A DNA stretch of 64,000 nt from Streptomyces rishiriensis (GTDB taxonomy: Bacteria; Actinomycetota; Actinomycetes; Streptomycetales; Streptomycetaceae): contig NZ_JAUSWV010000001.1 in NCBI RefSeq assembly GCF_030815485.1, positions 415,048 to 479,047 on the forward strand, read 5' to 3'. A program made the position numbers and the translations under genes. Positions 18,097-27,576 of this stretch are shown here, in pieces (the stretch's first letter is position 1; each line of letters begins with the position of its first letter). The notes beneath the pieces are model-generated. The model saw nothing but the letters and a program-made list of their open reading frames with translations, did not search any database and was not told the DNA's origin.

Positions 18097-18409
18097 GCGC
18101 GCGACCGTACGCTCGCTACACACAAGGGCCCCATCCCGCCACCACCAGTCTGCGCAGCGGAAGAACCCCTCGTGATGCTGACATTGCGCAGGCTTGCGAT
18201 CATTGCGCACCCTTGAGCATCGAGCCTCAACCCACGGCTCTCCCCGACTCTGAGGAGCGCCCGCGCTCGCATCGCCTCGGACGCCGCTCTCACAGAGCTG
18301 AACCTCCCCCGGGACCATGCGCGTTCGGCGATCGGGGAGCTCACAAGGCTTCCTGAGCTGTCAACTAGGTGTTGCGGGGCAGAAGGTTGCTGACGCTGCC
18401 GGTGAGGTT
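18097..18409. other. gap between DUF2637 gene and merR
   Basis: 313 bases without a supported gene; the two flanking genes converge here. No strong hairpin noticed. Confidence 0.5.
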
Positions 18410-18832
18410 TCAGGTCGTGGGGTCCCAGAGTCCTTCGGCCTTGCCGCGGGCGAGGTGGTCGGCGTAGACGCTGACCTTCCAGGTGATGACGGACCGGCAC
18501 TCCTCCAGTGCCTGGATCTGTGCGTCGACGCGCCGCCGGTGGGCTTCGAGAAGCTGCAGGCGTTCCGCCTCGTTTCCCGGACCGTGCCGCACCAGCTCGG
18601 CGAACTGCTTGAGGTCGGCCAGCGGCATCCCGGATGCCCGTAGCTTGACGCAGATCAGCAGCCAGTCGACGTCGAGCGCGCCGTACCGTCGCCGGCCTCC
18701 GGAGGTTCGCTGGACCGGTCCGACGAGCAGTCCCTCGCGCTCGTAGAGGCGCAGCGTGTGGACGCTGAGCCCGGTCTGCTCGGCCACGTCGCCGATGCTC
18801 AGTGGTGTTGCAGGAGTCTCGGTGCTAGCCAT
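18410..18832 (-). CDS. MerR-family regulator
   Basis: 140 residues from ATG 18832. N-terminal winged HTH LSIGDVAEQTGLSVHTLRLY followed by EREGLLVGPVQRTSGGRRRY, then a long coiled-coil helix (RLQLLEAHRRRVDAQIQALE). No cysteine pair for metal is evident, so it probably senses a small organic molecule. It is transcribed away from a short-chain dehydrogenase, and a MerR-type promoter lies between them, so it most likely regulates both genes. This arrangement is common in streptomycetes. Confidence 0.9.
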   Translation of the reverse strand: MASTETPATPLSIGDVAEQTGLSVHTLRLYEREGLLVGPVQRTSGGRRRYGALDVDWLLICVKLRASGMPLADLKQFAELVRHGPGNEAERLQLLEAHRRRVDAQIQALEECRSVITWKVSVYADHLARGKAEGLWDPTT

Positions 18833-18849
18833 GCGTCGCAGTCTAGGAC

Positions 18850-18880
18850 TTGATCTAGACCTCGCTCTAGATCGTAGCTT
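18850..18880 (+). promoter_or_regulatory. MerR-type promoter/operator
   Basis: TTGATC (18850-18855) and TAGCTT (18875-18880) are separated by 19 bases, the over-long spacer typical of MerR-activated promoters. The spacer region contains the dyad GATCTAGA-6-TCTAGATC at 18852-18873. The -10 ends 7 bases before the ATG at 18888, so the mRNA would be nearly leaderless. Confidence 0.8.
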
Positions 18881-18887
18881 CGACGGC

Positions 18888-19859
18888 ATGACCAGCATTG
18901 ATCAGCAGCCGCTCGGCTCGCCCTTCTCTCCCACCAGCACTGCCCAGGACGTCACCGCGGGCCTCGACCTGTCCGGCACGAACGCCGTGGTGACCGGGGG
19001 CTACTCCGGGCTCGGCTTGGAAACCACTTGTACCCTCGCGGCCGCCGGAGCCCGCGTCATCGTTCCGGCGCGCCGGCCTGACATCGCGCGGGCCGCACTC
19101 GCGAATGTGAAGGGCTGCGAGGTCATCCCCATGGACCTGACCGACCTCGCCAGCGTGCGGGCCGCCGCCGCACACATCCGCGACTCCCTGGCCAGGCTCG
19201 ACCTGCTCATGGCCGTCGCCGGAGTCATGGCCACTCCCGAACGGCGCGTGGGACCAGGCTGGGAGGGCCAGCTCACCGCCAACCACTTCGGGCACTTCGC
19301 CCTCGCCTGCGAGCTCTACCCGCTCCTGGCCGCCGCCGACGGCGCACGCGTCGTGGTCAACAGCTCAGCCGGCCACACCCTGACCGACATCCGCTGGCGC
19401 GACCCGCACTTCCGCACCGGCTACGACAAGTGGCTGGCCTACGGCCAGGCCAAGACCGCCAACGCCCTCTTCGCCGTACACCTCGACACGCTCGGGCGCG
19501 GCGACGGCGTCCGGGCCTTCTCACTTCATCCAGGCAAGATCATCACCGGGCTGCAGCGGGAAATGGCACTCCAAGAACAGATCGACCGGGGGTGGGTGGA
19601 CGAGCACGGCAACGTGATCGCCACCGACTTCAAGACCCCCTCCCAGGGCGCCGCCACCGGCCTGTGGGCCGCCACTTCCCTTCTCCTCGCCGACTGCGGC
19701 GGCCTCTACCTGGAGGACTGCGACATCGCCGGCATCTCCGCCCCCGAAGCGTCCATGGACGACGGCGGCGTCCGCGCCTACGCCATCGACCCCGATGCGG
19801 CCGCACGGCTGTGGGACCTGTCCATCGCCGCGACCGGCACCGCACCGATCACCCGATGA
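18888..19859 (+). CDS. short-chain dehydrogenase/reductase
   Basis: 323 residues from ATG 18888. Rossmann motif NAVVTGGYSGLGLETTCTLA near 37-57, catalytic Ser in VVVNSSAGHTL and Tyr-Lys in YGQAKTANALF, so the SDR triad is complete; the resemblance is to oxidoreductases of the retinol dehydrogenase/WW-domain type. It reduces or oxidises a small alcohol/carbonyl with NAD(P)(H); the substrate is unknown. Divergent from the MerR gene and presumably induced through the 18850-18880 promoter. Confidence 0.88.
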   Translation: MTSIDQQPLGSPFSPTSTAQDVTAGLDLSGTNAVVTGGYSGLGLETTCTLAAAGARVIVPARRPDIARAALANVKGCEVIPMDLTDLASVRAAAAHIRDSLARLDLLMAVAGVMATPERRVGPGWEGQLTANHFGHFALACELYPLLAAADGARVVVNSSAGHTLTDIRWRDPHFRTGYDKWLAYGQAKTANALFAVHLDTLGRGDGVRAFSLHPGKIITGLQREMALQEQIDRGWVDEHGNVIATDFKTPSQGAATGLWAATSLLLADCGGLYLEDCDIAGISAPEASMDDGGVRAYAIDPDAAARLWDLSIAATGTAPITR

Positions 19860-21155
19860 CGTCGCCGCACCGCAACGCACCACTGACCTGTGGGCAGGCC
19901 TACGAACCCAGATGACCGGATCGGTCCTAACGGGCATAGGTCGCCTAGCCACCACAGACTCGCAAATTTCCTGAACTTAACAATCAGCGCAAAAGCGACC
20001 CTCAGAATGGGGCCTTGAGTGGCCGATCTCCGAGGGGCCGGTGCGATCGGACCTCAGGCCTCACGAAAGGCCGCCAGCGAGCCGCACAGGCCCTTCGGGT
20101 CACCCGGGGTGGCTCTCACTACCTCCGGAAGTGCTCAAATGGGCTCACCACTGACCGTGAGTCAGTGTCGAGAAGTCAAGGTCGCTTGGCACAGGCCCCC
20201 AACAGCAGCGGCTCGGAGACTGGCGACGTGGAAACTCGCAGCCGTCGCAGTGATGACATTCGGGAAGCCATCCCTCTGTATCCATCCTCACTGATCGCGT
20301 GCGCTCCCTCGTACTTCGCACGCTCGAGGTACGCCCGCGCGGCCCCGAAGCGCGGCCCACAGATGCGAGGGCCGGGAACACATGACGCGCGTTCGCTGAG
20401 CGCTGGCGACCGAGTCGCATCGCCGGTGCGTGAGGCCGACGCGCATTCTTTGTACGGCCCTCCAGCAGAACTCTGTTGCTGGTGGACGCCGGAATCCATG
20501 AGACAGGTCACCGATGCCACGGCAGTCGACGACACGGTCGGGAACGGCCCACTGGCCAAAGACGGTTCCGCGAAGTGGCTCGGCAGCGTGGTACCAGGGG
20601 CCTTCGCCGGCCCCTGGACCCCGCTGCCCCGCCACATTCCGGCGCGAATCCGTTTCGTCGTGGTGCCCGCTGTGCGCGCCGGAAAGCGGCGGGGACGCGT
20701 GAGTGGAGCTGTGCTGGTCGGGCACCTGCTCATGCAGGGGGGAGGACCAGCTTTGCTCGGTGGTGGTTCGCAGGCGTGAGTCAGGAGTGCGTCGCGACGT
20801 TATCGAGTTCGGTCGCGACGTGATGCCGTCAGGGGCTCGAACGAAGCTTGTGGGGAAACAGTCCACGCCCGTTGTGCTGGCGCGAGGGCGGCGGGCCTTA
20901 GGTCAAAGGAAGAGAGGCCGCACACCAAACGGCAGTTGACCTGCATAAATGCCTTCACCTCCCAAGATCGAGGGAACTGGCAGGCAGTTCGGTCGACAGT
21001 GGAGCGAGATCACCTGAGCGGAGTGCCCAGATCTCCCAGTCGTGACACACGGTCCGAGGGTCGTGCCAGCACGACCCAGGAACCCGGCATGACGATTGAG
21101 GGATCTGCCACCGCGACTCAAGGGTCCGGGTACCACGATCCTGCAGCAGCACCAG
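19860..21155. other. gene-poor stretch
   Basis: Several long frames exist on both strands but none has coherent protein character or a good start. The part from about 20,950 to 21,150 has recurring short GATC-, GGTCC- and CACGA-containing pieces. I see no RNA gene. Confidence 0.5.
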
Positions 21156-21278
21156 ATTGACGTGACGTACATGAGTCGCCCACTTCCACCACTTGAGTGG
21201 ACGACGCGAGCCATGGACTGATTGTTAACGGGCGCGGACGACAGGCGTGGTTGATTGACTCCCTGCTCATGTACGTTA
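21156..21278. promoter_or_regulatory. inverted/direct repeats upstream of the winged-helix pair
   Basis: ATTGACGTGACGTACATGAG at 21156-21175 has an inverted partner CTCATGTACGT at 21268-21278 and a near-identical direct copy in the hairpin loop after the genes (about 22132-22151). Likely operator or copy-control signals for the two genes. Confidence 0.5.
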
Positions 21279-21348
21279 AGTTCATCTGGTCGGCCTACCA
21301 GCCGTCCTTCATGAACCAAACCGTCAACGCCCATGCGCGGAGGGCCCC

Positions 21349-21801
21349 TTGGGAGCAGTACGCAGACTGGTTGACGCCGACACAGGTGAGCCGGTCCCCT
21401 ATGCGCCGTACGCCTTCTCTGGCAGGCACACGCAGGTCGACAAAGCCCGCGTCGCAGCAATCACCGAGTCGAAGGCGTTCACGCCCAGCCAGAAGTTCCT
21501 CGTCCTGTGGTGGATCGGTGTCTCACCTGAGGGCATGGAGCCACTGAGAGCCACGGGAGCGGACATCGCCAAGCAGGTGGGCATGTCCACGGACGCTGTC
21601 GGGAAGATCAACAGGAAGCTGGCCAAGCACCGCATCCTCATCGTCCGGGGACGCATCGGCAACTACAACTTCTACCGAATCAGCCCCTACATTGCTTTCC
21701 ATGGCACGGGGGTTGAGCAACGTGAAGCCGTAAAGACGTGCAACCCGCCCGACATCCCCGGATTCGACGACAAGACCCTTGCACGGTGGGAGGCCCAGTG
21801 A
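21349..21801 (+). CDS. winged-helix DNA-binding protein, plasmid type (first of pair)
   Basis: 150 residues; TTG 21349 preceded by GGAGGG five bases away. A basic, proline-containing start (GEPVPYAPYAFSGRH) is followed by a winged helix: FTPSQKFLVLWWIGVSPEGM, TGADIAKQVGMSTDAVGKIN, RKLAKHRILIVRG with a wing and YRISPYIAF. Such MarR-like/replication-protein-like winged helices occur in pairs on actinobacterial plasmids. Possibly a replication initiator or control protein; I cannot decide. Its stop overlaps the next start (GTGA). Confidence 0.7.
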   Translation: MGAVRRLVDADTGEPVPYAPYAFSGRHTQVDKARVAAITESKAFTPSQKFLVLWWIGVSPEGMEPLRATGADIAKQVGMSTDAVGKINRKLAKHRILIVRGRIGNYNFYRISPYIAFHGTGVEQREAVKTCNPPDIPGFDDKTLARWEAQ

Positions 21802-22109
21802 CCAAGGATGACAAGCAGACAAACCTGGAGCTGCTCGAGGCCACCGCCGGGATGACGGCCAACCAGCGTCTGGTCGTCATGCTTTACGCCCTGCACCCGA
21901 CCGACCGGTCCGGTGCGGTCCTCGAAACCGCCGCCAAGCTGGCCAAGCTCGTCGGCATGGCCGCACCCGTCTTCTCGCGGACCCGTAAGCAGGTCATCGA
22001 AGCCGGCTGGCTTGAGGAAACCGAGCGCATCGGACACATCAAGTACTACCGGATCGACCCCAAGCGACTCGGCGAGAACGTCGTCGTTCCCCTCCGCCGC
22101 GCAACCTGA
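21798..22109 (+). CDS. winged-helix DNA-binding protein (second of pair)
   Basis: 103 residues from GTG 21798, which overlaps the previous stop and has GGGAGG upstream. The fold is parallel to its neighbour: MTANQRLVVMLYALHPTDRS, TAAKLAKLVGMAAPVFSRTR, KQVIEAGWLEETERIGHIKY, YRIDPKRLG. The two proteins are probably old duplicates that act as a heterodimer. A strong hairpin follows its stop by two bases. Confidence 0.7.
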   Translation: MTKDDKQTNLELLEATAGMTANQRLVVMLYALHPTDRSGAVLETAAKLAKLVGMAAPVFSRTRKQVIEAGWLEETERIGHIKYYRIDPKRLGENVVVPLRRAT

Positions 22110-22111
22110 GA

Positions 22112-22168
22112 CGTCCAGCCGACCGCCCCTCATTGACGTGGCGTACATGAGGGGCGGCTGGCTGGACG
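22112..22168. terminator. long hairpin after the winged-helix pair
   Basis: 22-bp arms 22112-22133 and 22147-22168 pair with a single mismatch around a 13-base loop. The stem begins two bases after the stop at 22109. The loop and inner stem carry the TTGACGTGGCGTACATGAG motif also found upstream of the pair, so a second role (operator or origin element) is possible. Confidence 0.75.
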
Positions 22169-22569
22169 CCCATCATGACTTTCGGGTAACCGACTGTGTT
22201 CCACCGGCCCCCGGCAGACGCGGCCGAGTCACGACGAAAGAGGCCTCGCCGCTGCCTCGTTCACCTTTGGCTCTGCGAGCACGAGTGGCCACCGCCGGAG
22301 GATGCGGACACAGTGCGGATCCGCACCCATGACCTGTGCTCCCAGGTCCAAGAGGCCCTGTTGTGCACAGGTGTTTCCTGACCGCGCAGCTGATCTCGTC
22401 CACCCCTATCCGCGCGTCGGCCAGGGCGCGACGTAGGCGACACGGGTGACCGGGGCGGCCATGGGCCCGGAAGGCGCTGAGGCGGATCTCGACGGTTCGG
22501 CGGGCTTGCTGTCTCCAGAGTGGCCCTCAAGCCGTTGGAGTGCGAAACGGCGCGGTGGCAGCACCTGGC
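22169..22569. other. intergenic, no supported gene
   Basis: A plus-strand frame ending at 22381 (CEHEWPPPEDADTVRIRTHD) reads like protein but has no plausible start; it may be a gene end. Nothing else is seen. Confidence 0.4.
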
Positions 22570-24072
22570 TTACGAATGGAGTGTTTCCGCGGACGCGGCG
22601 TCGGATGGTGCTGCCGGGCCGTACCAGTGCTGTAGCGCCTGGTGGAGCCCGTCGGCGTGGTGGTGACCGGCAGTACGCAGCCAGGCAGTGTGCCCGTCCG
22701 GCCGCAGGAGGATGGCATGGAGTTCGGGATGGTCGGGGCATGCCGCGGTGACGAGGTCCACTCGGTTTGCCCATCCTGCGGCCGACTCGCGGATGGCACT
22801 TCCTCCGGTCAGGTCGAGCAGCAGGCCGCGTCCCGATGCGAGCAGCTCGGCCAGGCGTGTACGGCCGTCGCCCGTGGTCAGAGCGAGATCGGGCGCCAGG
22901 CGGCCCAGCCAGGGGTGGTCGGTGTCGGGACGCATCGGGTATCGGGTGTCCAGCCCGGTGATGGTCTCGGCGAAGGCGCGGTTTCCTGCAGGGTGGCCAG
23001 CAACGCGGGCCAGCAGGTCGGTTAGCGGCTTAAGCTGATCGTTGGCGTCGCCGAGCAGCACCTGGGCCTGTGTGTTGGCCAGCACGTGTGCGCCGGCGGT
23101 GTGGCGTTCGGCGTGGTAAGTGTCGAGCAGGTGTGCCGGTGCAGTGCCGCGGACGGTGGCGGCTAGTTTCCAGCCGAGGTTGAAGGCGTCGTCCAGGGCG
23201 ACATTGACGCCGATCGCCCCGGCCGGCGGGTGGATGTGCGCGGCGTCCCCGGCCAGGATGACCCTGCCCTGGGTGTATTCGGCTGCCTGCCGGGCGGCGT
23301 TGCCGAAGCGGGTCAGCCAGCGTGCAGCTCGCAGCTCGACGTGGCGGCCGAGTGCGTCGTCTACAGCGGTTTGGAGCAGGCCTAGGGTGACTGGGGCGTT
23401 CTTGTCTGCGGGGGGCTGCCGGTCGGAGGTGATGATCCTGACGTAGCCAGGGCGGGGTATGACGAATACAGTCCCGCCGGGGCCGGTGGTTGTGCCGAAC
23501 GGCAACGTCTCGGGAGCGGCGAGTTCCACGTCGCCGAGCAAGGAGAACTGGGTCGCCTCGGTGCCGGGGAAGGCGAAGCCGGCCTGTTTACGGACGGTGC
23601 TGCGGCCGCCGTCGCAACCGACGAGGTACGCGGCCCGGACGCGATACTCGCCATCGCTGGTGGTGACAGTGGCTGTGACGGACTCGGAATCCTGTTCCAA
23701 GGCGCGCAGTTCGTGTCCGCGCCGGATGTCAGCTCCCCGGCCGAGAGCGTGCTCCTCAAGGAGTTCTTCGACTCTGGTTTGCGGGATGCCCAGCGAGTAC
23801 GGATGGTCGGTATGCGTGCCCGCGAGGGTGAGTGTCACCGGCAGGCCGGAGAACGCGGCGTGGGGCACTTGCCAGCCCTCGTCGACAAGCCTCGCAGAGA
23901 GATCGCGCCGTGCCAGCAGGTCCAGGGCGCGGGCGTTGAGGTTGAAGCCCCGGCAGAAGTCCGGCCGCTGCGCGTGGCGTTCGACAATGACGGTGTCGAC
24001 GCCGGCGAGCCGCAGCTCGCTGGCGAGTAACAACCCGGCCGGACCGGCTCCCACGATCAGCACGTCGGTCAT
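22570..24072 (-). CDS. FAD-dependent aromatic-ring monooxygenase
   Basis: 500 residues from ATG 24072. Class A flavoprotein hydroxylase pattern: DVLIVGAGPAGLLLASELRL at the N-terminus (GxGxxG), GCDGGRSTVRKQAGFAFPG (the DG motif) and RVILAGDAAHIHPPAGAIGV (the GD motif), then the C-terminal thioredoxin-like domain seen in PheA/TfdB and PgaE-type enzymes. It hydroxylates a phenolic or polyketide substrate using NAD(P)H and O2, in the cytosol. ATGA overlap with the upstream PadR-type regulator implies one operon; in antibiotic-modifying pairs (as with rifampicin monooxygenases) the regulator senses the substrate. Confidence 0.9.
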   Translation of the reverse strand: MTDVLIVGAGPAGLLLASELRLAGVDTVIVERHAQRPDFCRGFNLNARALDLLARRDLSARLVDEGWQVPHAAFSGLPVTLTLAGTHTDHPYSLGIPQTRVEELLEEHALGRGADIRRGHELRALEQDSESVTATVTTSDGEYRVRAAYLVGCDGGRSTVRKQAGFAFPGTEATQFSLLGDVELAAPETLPFGTTTGPGGTVFVIPRPGYVRIITSDRQPPADKNAPVTLGLLQTAVDDALGRHVELRAARWLTRFGNAARQAAEYTQGRVILAGDAAHIHPPAGAIGVNVALDDAFNLGWKLAATVRGTAPAHLLDTYHAERHTAGAHVLANTQAQVLLGDANDQLKPLTDLLARVAGHPAGNRAFAETITGLDTRYPMRPDTDHPWLGRLAPDLALTTGDGRTRLAELLASGRGLLLDLTGGSAIRESAAGWANRVDLVTAACPDHPELHAILLRPDGHTAWLRTAGHHHADGLHQALQHWYGPAAPSDAASAETLHS

Positions 24073-24713
24073 CGGGTGCTTCCTTTCCGGTCTGGGGGAG
24101 TGGACCAGGTCCATCCCTGTTCGGTTCGTTCGACCTCGGGCCAGACCAGGCTGCCGTCGCGGATCTCGGCGATGGTCCGCTGCGTCCAGGCCAGCTCGCC
24201 CTCCCACGCGTGCAACGCGCACTCGGCTTCGATCATGAACAACCGGGGGACTGCACCAGAGCCGACCGTGTCGGCCAGCACCCTTTTCGTCTCATCGATC
24301 CGCTGGGCCAGGTGTCCTGCCCGTTCGGCCAGTGCCTCTGCTGCCCTGTCCGGACCGAGTGCGCCGAGGTAGGACACCGCGGCCATGAACTTCGGGTATT
24401 CCGCGACGGGCATGCGGAGGAGTTCGTCGATCCAGCGGATGAACTCGTTTTGGCCCAACTCGGTTGTCGTGTACACCGTTCGCTCCGGTCGCCTGCCATC
24501 GCGCGCAGTCTCCACCGGCTCGATCCAGCCTTGCCGAACCAACGCCTCGACTGTGTCGTACAGAGACCCAGAGTTGACCTTGAAGCTGCTGTCCTTGTGC
24601 CGCTCCCGCAGGGTGGACGCCATCCCATACGGGTGCGTCGGCTCTTCTTGCAACAGGCCCAGCACTGCCAGCGCCAGTGTGTTGGAGATCTTTCGCTTCG
24701 CCATCTGTATCAC
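24069..24713 (-). CDS. PadR-family transcriptional regulator
   Basis: Winged HTH near the N-terminus: TLALAVLGLLQEEPTHPYGM, GSLYDTVEALVRQGWIEPVE, RPERTVYTTTELGQNEF, followed by a helical dimerisation tail (RAAEALAERAGHLAQRIDET). GTG 24713 (215 codons with the stop) and ATG 24704 are both possible starts; AGAGG lies just before the GTG. Its stop overlaps the monooxygenase start. A perfect dyad at 24723-24740 adjoins the start and is the probable autoregulatory operator. Confidence 0.88.
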   Translation of the reverse strand: MIQMAKRKISNTLALAVLGLLQEEPTHPYGMASTLRERHKDSSFKVNSGSLYDTVEALVRQGWIEPVETARDGRRPERTVYTTTELGQNEFIRWIDELLRMPVAEYPKFMAAVSYLGALGPDRAAEALAERAGHLAQRIDETKRVLADTVGSGAVPRLFMIEAECALHAWEGELAWTQRTIAEIRDGSLVWPEVERTEQGWTWSTPPDRKGSTR

Positions 24714-24722
24714 CGACCTCTA

Positions 24723-24740
24723 ATAGTCGGGAGCGACTAT
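24723..24740. promoter_or_regulatory. probable PadR operator
   Basis: ATAGTCG-GGAG-CGACTAT: perfect 7-bp arms, 10 bases upstream of the regulator's GTG start, where it would overlap the promoter. Confidence 0.65.
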
Positions 24741-24759
24741 ACGGAATCGGCTACTGAAG

Positions 24760-25206
24760 GCAAGTCAGTGGGTTCGCGCGCGGGTCGGCGGCGACACCAC
24801 CTCCCGCAAGGACAGGCACGGCGGCCGGCCAATCACCGACGACTTGGCCACCGTCACCGTCCAGTTGGGAGACCCGCCATCCCCACTGACGGAGCCCGTC
24901 GCCGACCTGATACGGGCCTGCATCCAGTCCCGCCAGCACCTGCCCCTACGCCAGCAGCAGAAGTTCACAGTGGCTCTGTGCGGGCCGACAGCCCGGACAG
25001 CCGATGAACCCAGTCAGCTCCCAAGTCCATCTGCGTGAGATCGGAGTCCCACCACAGCGCGGCAGGACCTCCGCAATCCGACAGCTCACCCTCCAAGCCC
25101 CGGCCCCGTCATCGCGAAGGCACTCGGCTATCACGACAAGGCCACCACCCGCCTGGTCACCGAGGCGGCGGAACCTGGAGCCGATACGCCCCCGGCGGCC
25201 ACTGAG
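24760..25206 (+). pseudogene. site-specific-recombinase-like remnant
   Basis: Broken frames give HLREIGVPPQRGRTSAIRQL, LQAPAPVIAKALGYHDKATT, RLVTEA then GTWSRY after a shift. This resembles the C-terminal end of actinobacterial integrase-like proteins that have RxxAL and ALGYxxxTTxR in place of classical catalytic motifs. Several single-base indels are required, so it is dead. Confidence 0.4.
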
Positions 25207-25696
25207 GAGTGTGTCGTCCCTGATGGGGCCGCGCGTCTGTCAGGTTTGTCCGATAGGGTCCGCATCGCAGCCAGCCCCGGAAGGACTCTCACATGACAAC
25301 GTTTGACGAGCTCGCGGCCTGGGTCGGCACCGCCGAGTTCCTCGACCGCTGGCTCTGGTAGTTGCGCGCGGCCGCCACGATTCCCAAGCGATCCCTCACC
25401 GTGCTCAGTGCGCCGAGCTGCTCGCGAATACGCGACACCGCGACATGCGAGCCCACCAGTCCCGAGGCCGTACCAGTTTGGCCGCAGCGACTAAAGCGAC
25501 TCAATGTCGGAGTTCTCCTGGTAGCGGGCACCTGCGGCGCTCCGGTCTAGTTCCGTTGCTTTTCACTGTGTGGGAAGGCGCCTGTTCTTGCCCGTCATGA
25601 CCAGTGCGGCGAGTGTGCGCGCATGACCGGCTGGCTGCGCATGAACCTGGCTCCACTTATCAGCTCCCCTTGGAATCGATCATCTAGGCTGGCGCG
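25207..25696. other. intergenic with a 22-codon ORF
   Basis: ATG 25293 opens MTTFDELAAWVGTAEFLDRW and stops at 25361 after 22 codons; it reads like the start of a truncated gene. No other gene is supported. Confidence 0.4.
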
Positions 25697-26548
25697 GTGA
25701 CTGATGGGCAGGAGCGGGTGCAGCCGTCGGGAGTGTGGGCCACGGCGGTGGGGGTGGCCAGGGTGCGGGCGCTGGAGACCGAGCGGGAGAACGCGCTGTT
25801 CCGCGACCCACTGGCACAGGCCTTCGCCACCGCCGGCGGTCTGTGGCCCGCCTCGCCGCCGCCGCCCGATGAGGAGGCCGCGCGCCGCCGCCGGCTGGCC
25901 GTGTCGTTCTCCATCGTCATCAGGACGAAGTTCCTCGACGACCTGTTGCAGCAGGCCTCCGCGTCCGGGGTCCGGCAGGTCGTGCTGCTCGGCGCCGGCA
26001 TGGACAGCCGGGCCTTCCGGATGGACTGGCCCGAGGGCACCCGGCTGTTCGAGGTCGACACCGCCGCCCCACTGGACTTCAAGGCTTCGGTGCTGCGCCA
26101 GGAGCGGGCCGTCGCACGCTGCGAGCGGATCACCGTCGCGGTGGATCTGCGTGAGGACTGGCCAGGCGCGCTGGCCGCCGCAGGACACGACCCGGCGGTG
26201 CCGACCGTGTGGATCGCCGAAGGACTGCTGATCTATCTGCCCGAGGACGCGGTGGAACTGCTGCTGGCCCGGATCAGTGCGCAGTCGGCGGCGGGCAGTT
26301 GGATGGGGCTGACGTTGGGCTCGCGCCGCGTGATCGAGCGCTTCGGCGCGGACGCCGTCCCAGGATCGGCGGCGTCCATGTGGGTCTCGGAGATGCCCGA
26401 CGACCCGGTGGGCTGGCTGGCCGGGCACGGCTGGGAGGCCGGCAGCCACACCCTGCGCGAGCGCGCTGCCACCTACGGCCGCCCGATCAGTACTCCGCCG
26501 CAGCACGAGGAGCGACCCGGCGGACTGATCTCGGCGGTCCGCCGCTAG
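25697..26548 (+). CDS. class I SAM-dependent methyltransferase (PPM/LCMT-like)
   Basis: 283 residues from GTG 25697. Family pattern VWATAVGVARVRALETEREN, ALFRDPLAQAFA, IVIRTKFLDDLL, QVVLLGAGMDSRAFRMDWPE (SAM-binding motif I) and TVWIAEGLLIYLPEDAVELL. These actinobacterial 'putative SAM-dependent methyltransferases' (PF04072) modify small-molecule or protein carboxylates/hydroxyls; the substrate is not known. It stands alone between a pseudogene and the replication region. Confidence 0.88.
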   Translation: MTDGQERVQPSGVWATAVGVARVRALETERENALFRDPLAQAFATAGGLWPASPPPPDEEAARRRRLAVSFSIVIRTKFLDDLLQQASASGVRQVVLLGAGMDSRAFRMDWPEGTRLFEVDTAAPLDFKASVLRQERAVARCERITVAVDLREDWPGALAAAGHDPAVPTVWIAEGLLIYLPEDAVELLLARISAQSAAGSWMGLTLGSRRVIERFGADAVPGSAASMWVSEMPDDPVGWLAGHGWEAGSHTLRERAATYGRPISTPPQHEERPGGLISAVRR

Positions 26549-26961
26549 AGCGCCTCCTCCCGTTTCCCCACCGAGGACGTAAGCACCTGACTGGTGTCAG
26601 TTCTCATCGACATTTTCCGGCCCTGTGATCACCAAGTGCTGCCCGGACTCGGTGATAAACGGTGTCGCACGTCAGTTACGAAGCCAGGAGGTCAAGAGAG
26701 TCTTCGGTTCACCTGAAGCGGCGGCGGCCTGTGCTCGGAACGTGGCTGCGCACGGCTTTTCCTGTGCGAAGTCCCGCCTGGTCGCACCTGTTTGGCCGCG
26801 GGGGAGAGGCATCCGGAGAGCAGCCTGATGCGAGGGGTGGAGATTCTCGTGCTGGCCCGTACTGGCAGCCTGCTGGCGAGCGCTCGGTGGGTAGTTGCTA
26901 CGAGCCCGCAAAAGGGAGCCCAGTGCGCGAGAGGCAGGGGTTGGGCTTCTTTGGACCCTGT

Positions 26962-27543
26962 GTTCAGTCCCTATGTAAACATGCAGGTCACAAGCCTGTA
27001 GCGCTGCGATCAGGGACTGAAGGGACTCTGGCCTGGAATTATGAGTGCGTTCGGTATGTACGTACGCGCGGGCGCATGCACCAGCTACAGGTATGAAGGC
27101 TGGACCATAATTAGAGCTCTCAGTCCCTTCAGTCCCTCAGAGGTGGGGTAACCATGGTCTGACCTGGGGCAATGTTCAGGGACTGAGTTGAGGGACGGAA
27201 GGGCGTGACCCATGTTCAGTCCCCCCTGTCGGCTCCGGTCCACACGTGGAGGGTTGTGTCCGGTACTCCCCACCTCGGTCTGGACCGCGCGCGCGAGGTG
27301 CGGGTCACGGTCCCTCCAGACACTCACATTCCGGGCATTCCCACCACGGGTGTCCTGGATTTCCCTGCATGCAGAGTCTGAAGGGACCGTAGGGACCCGG
27401 AAGCTGATAGACCGCCACGCGGGGGAGCTGCTCACTTCCACCGGCTCCGGGTCCTAGACTCTCTTCGGAAACACAGTCCCTACAGTCCCTCCGGTCCCTG
27501 CTCCAGCAAACGGGACTTGCCCCAGGAGGCCGTCAGGGACTGA
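26962..27543. repeat. cluster of AGTCCCT-type repeats (candidate replication origin)
   Basis: At least a dozen copies of (C)AGTCCCT or its complement AGGGACT(G) are grouped: 26965-26972, 27011-27027 (CAGGGACTGAAGGGACT), 27121-27137 (CAGTCCCTTCAGTCCCT), 27177-27186, 27215-27224, 27374-27396 and 27474-27500, and CAGGGACTGA at 27534-27543. They are in both orientations, often paired with 9-10-base spacing, within the gene-free kilobase just before the primase-helicase operon, as expected of iterons for a replication initiator. AT content is locally raised near 27050-27120. The rest of 26549-27576 holds no supported gene. Confidence 0.7.
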
Positions 27544-27576
27544 GAGAAGCAGACCTCGGCAAAAGGAAACAGACAC

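Noticed and set aside
20015..20779. 254-codon plus-strand frame
   Set aside because: No ribosome site, Arg/Ser/Pro-rich composition and competing frames on the other strand; no motif.
26962..27543. CRISPR array
   Set aside because: Repeats are 7-10 bases, in both orientations and irregularly spaced; an iteron field fits better.
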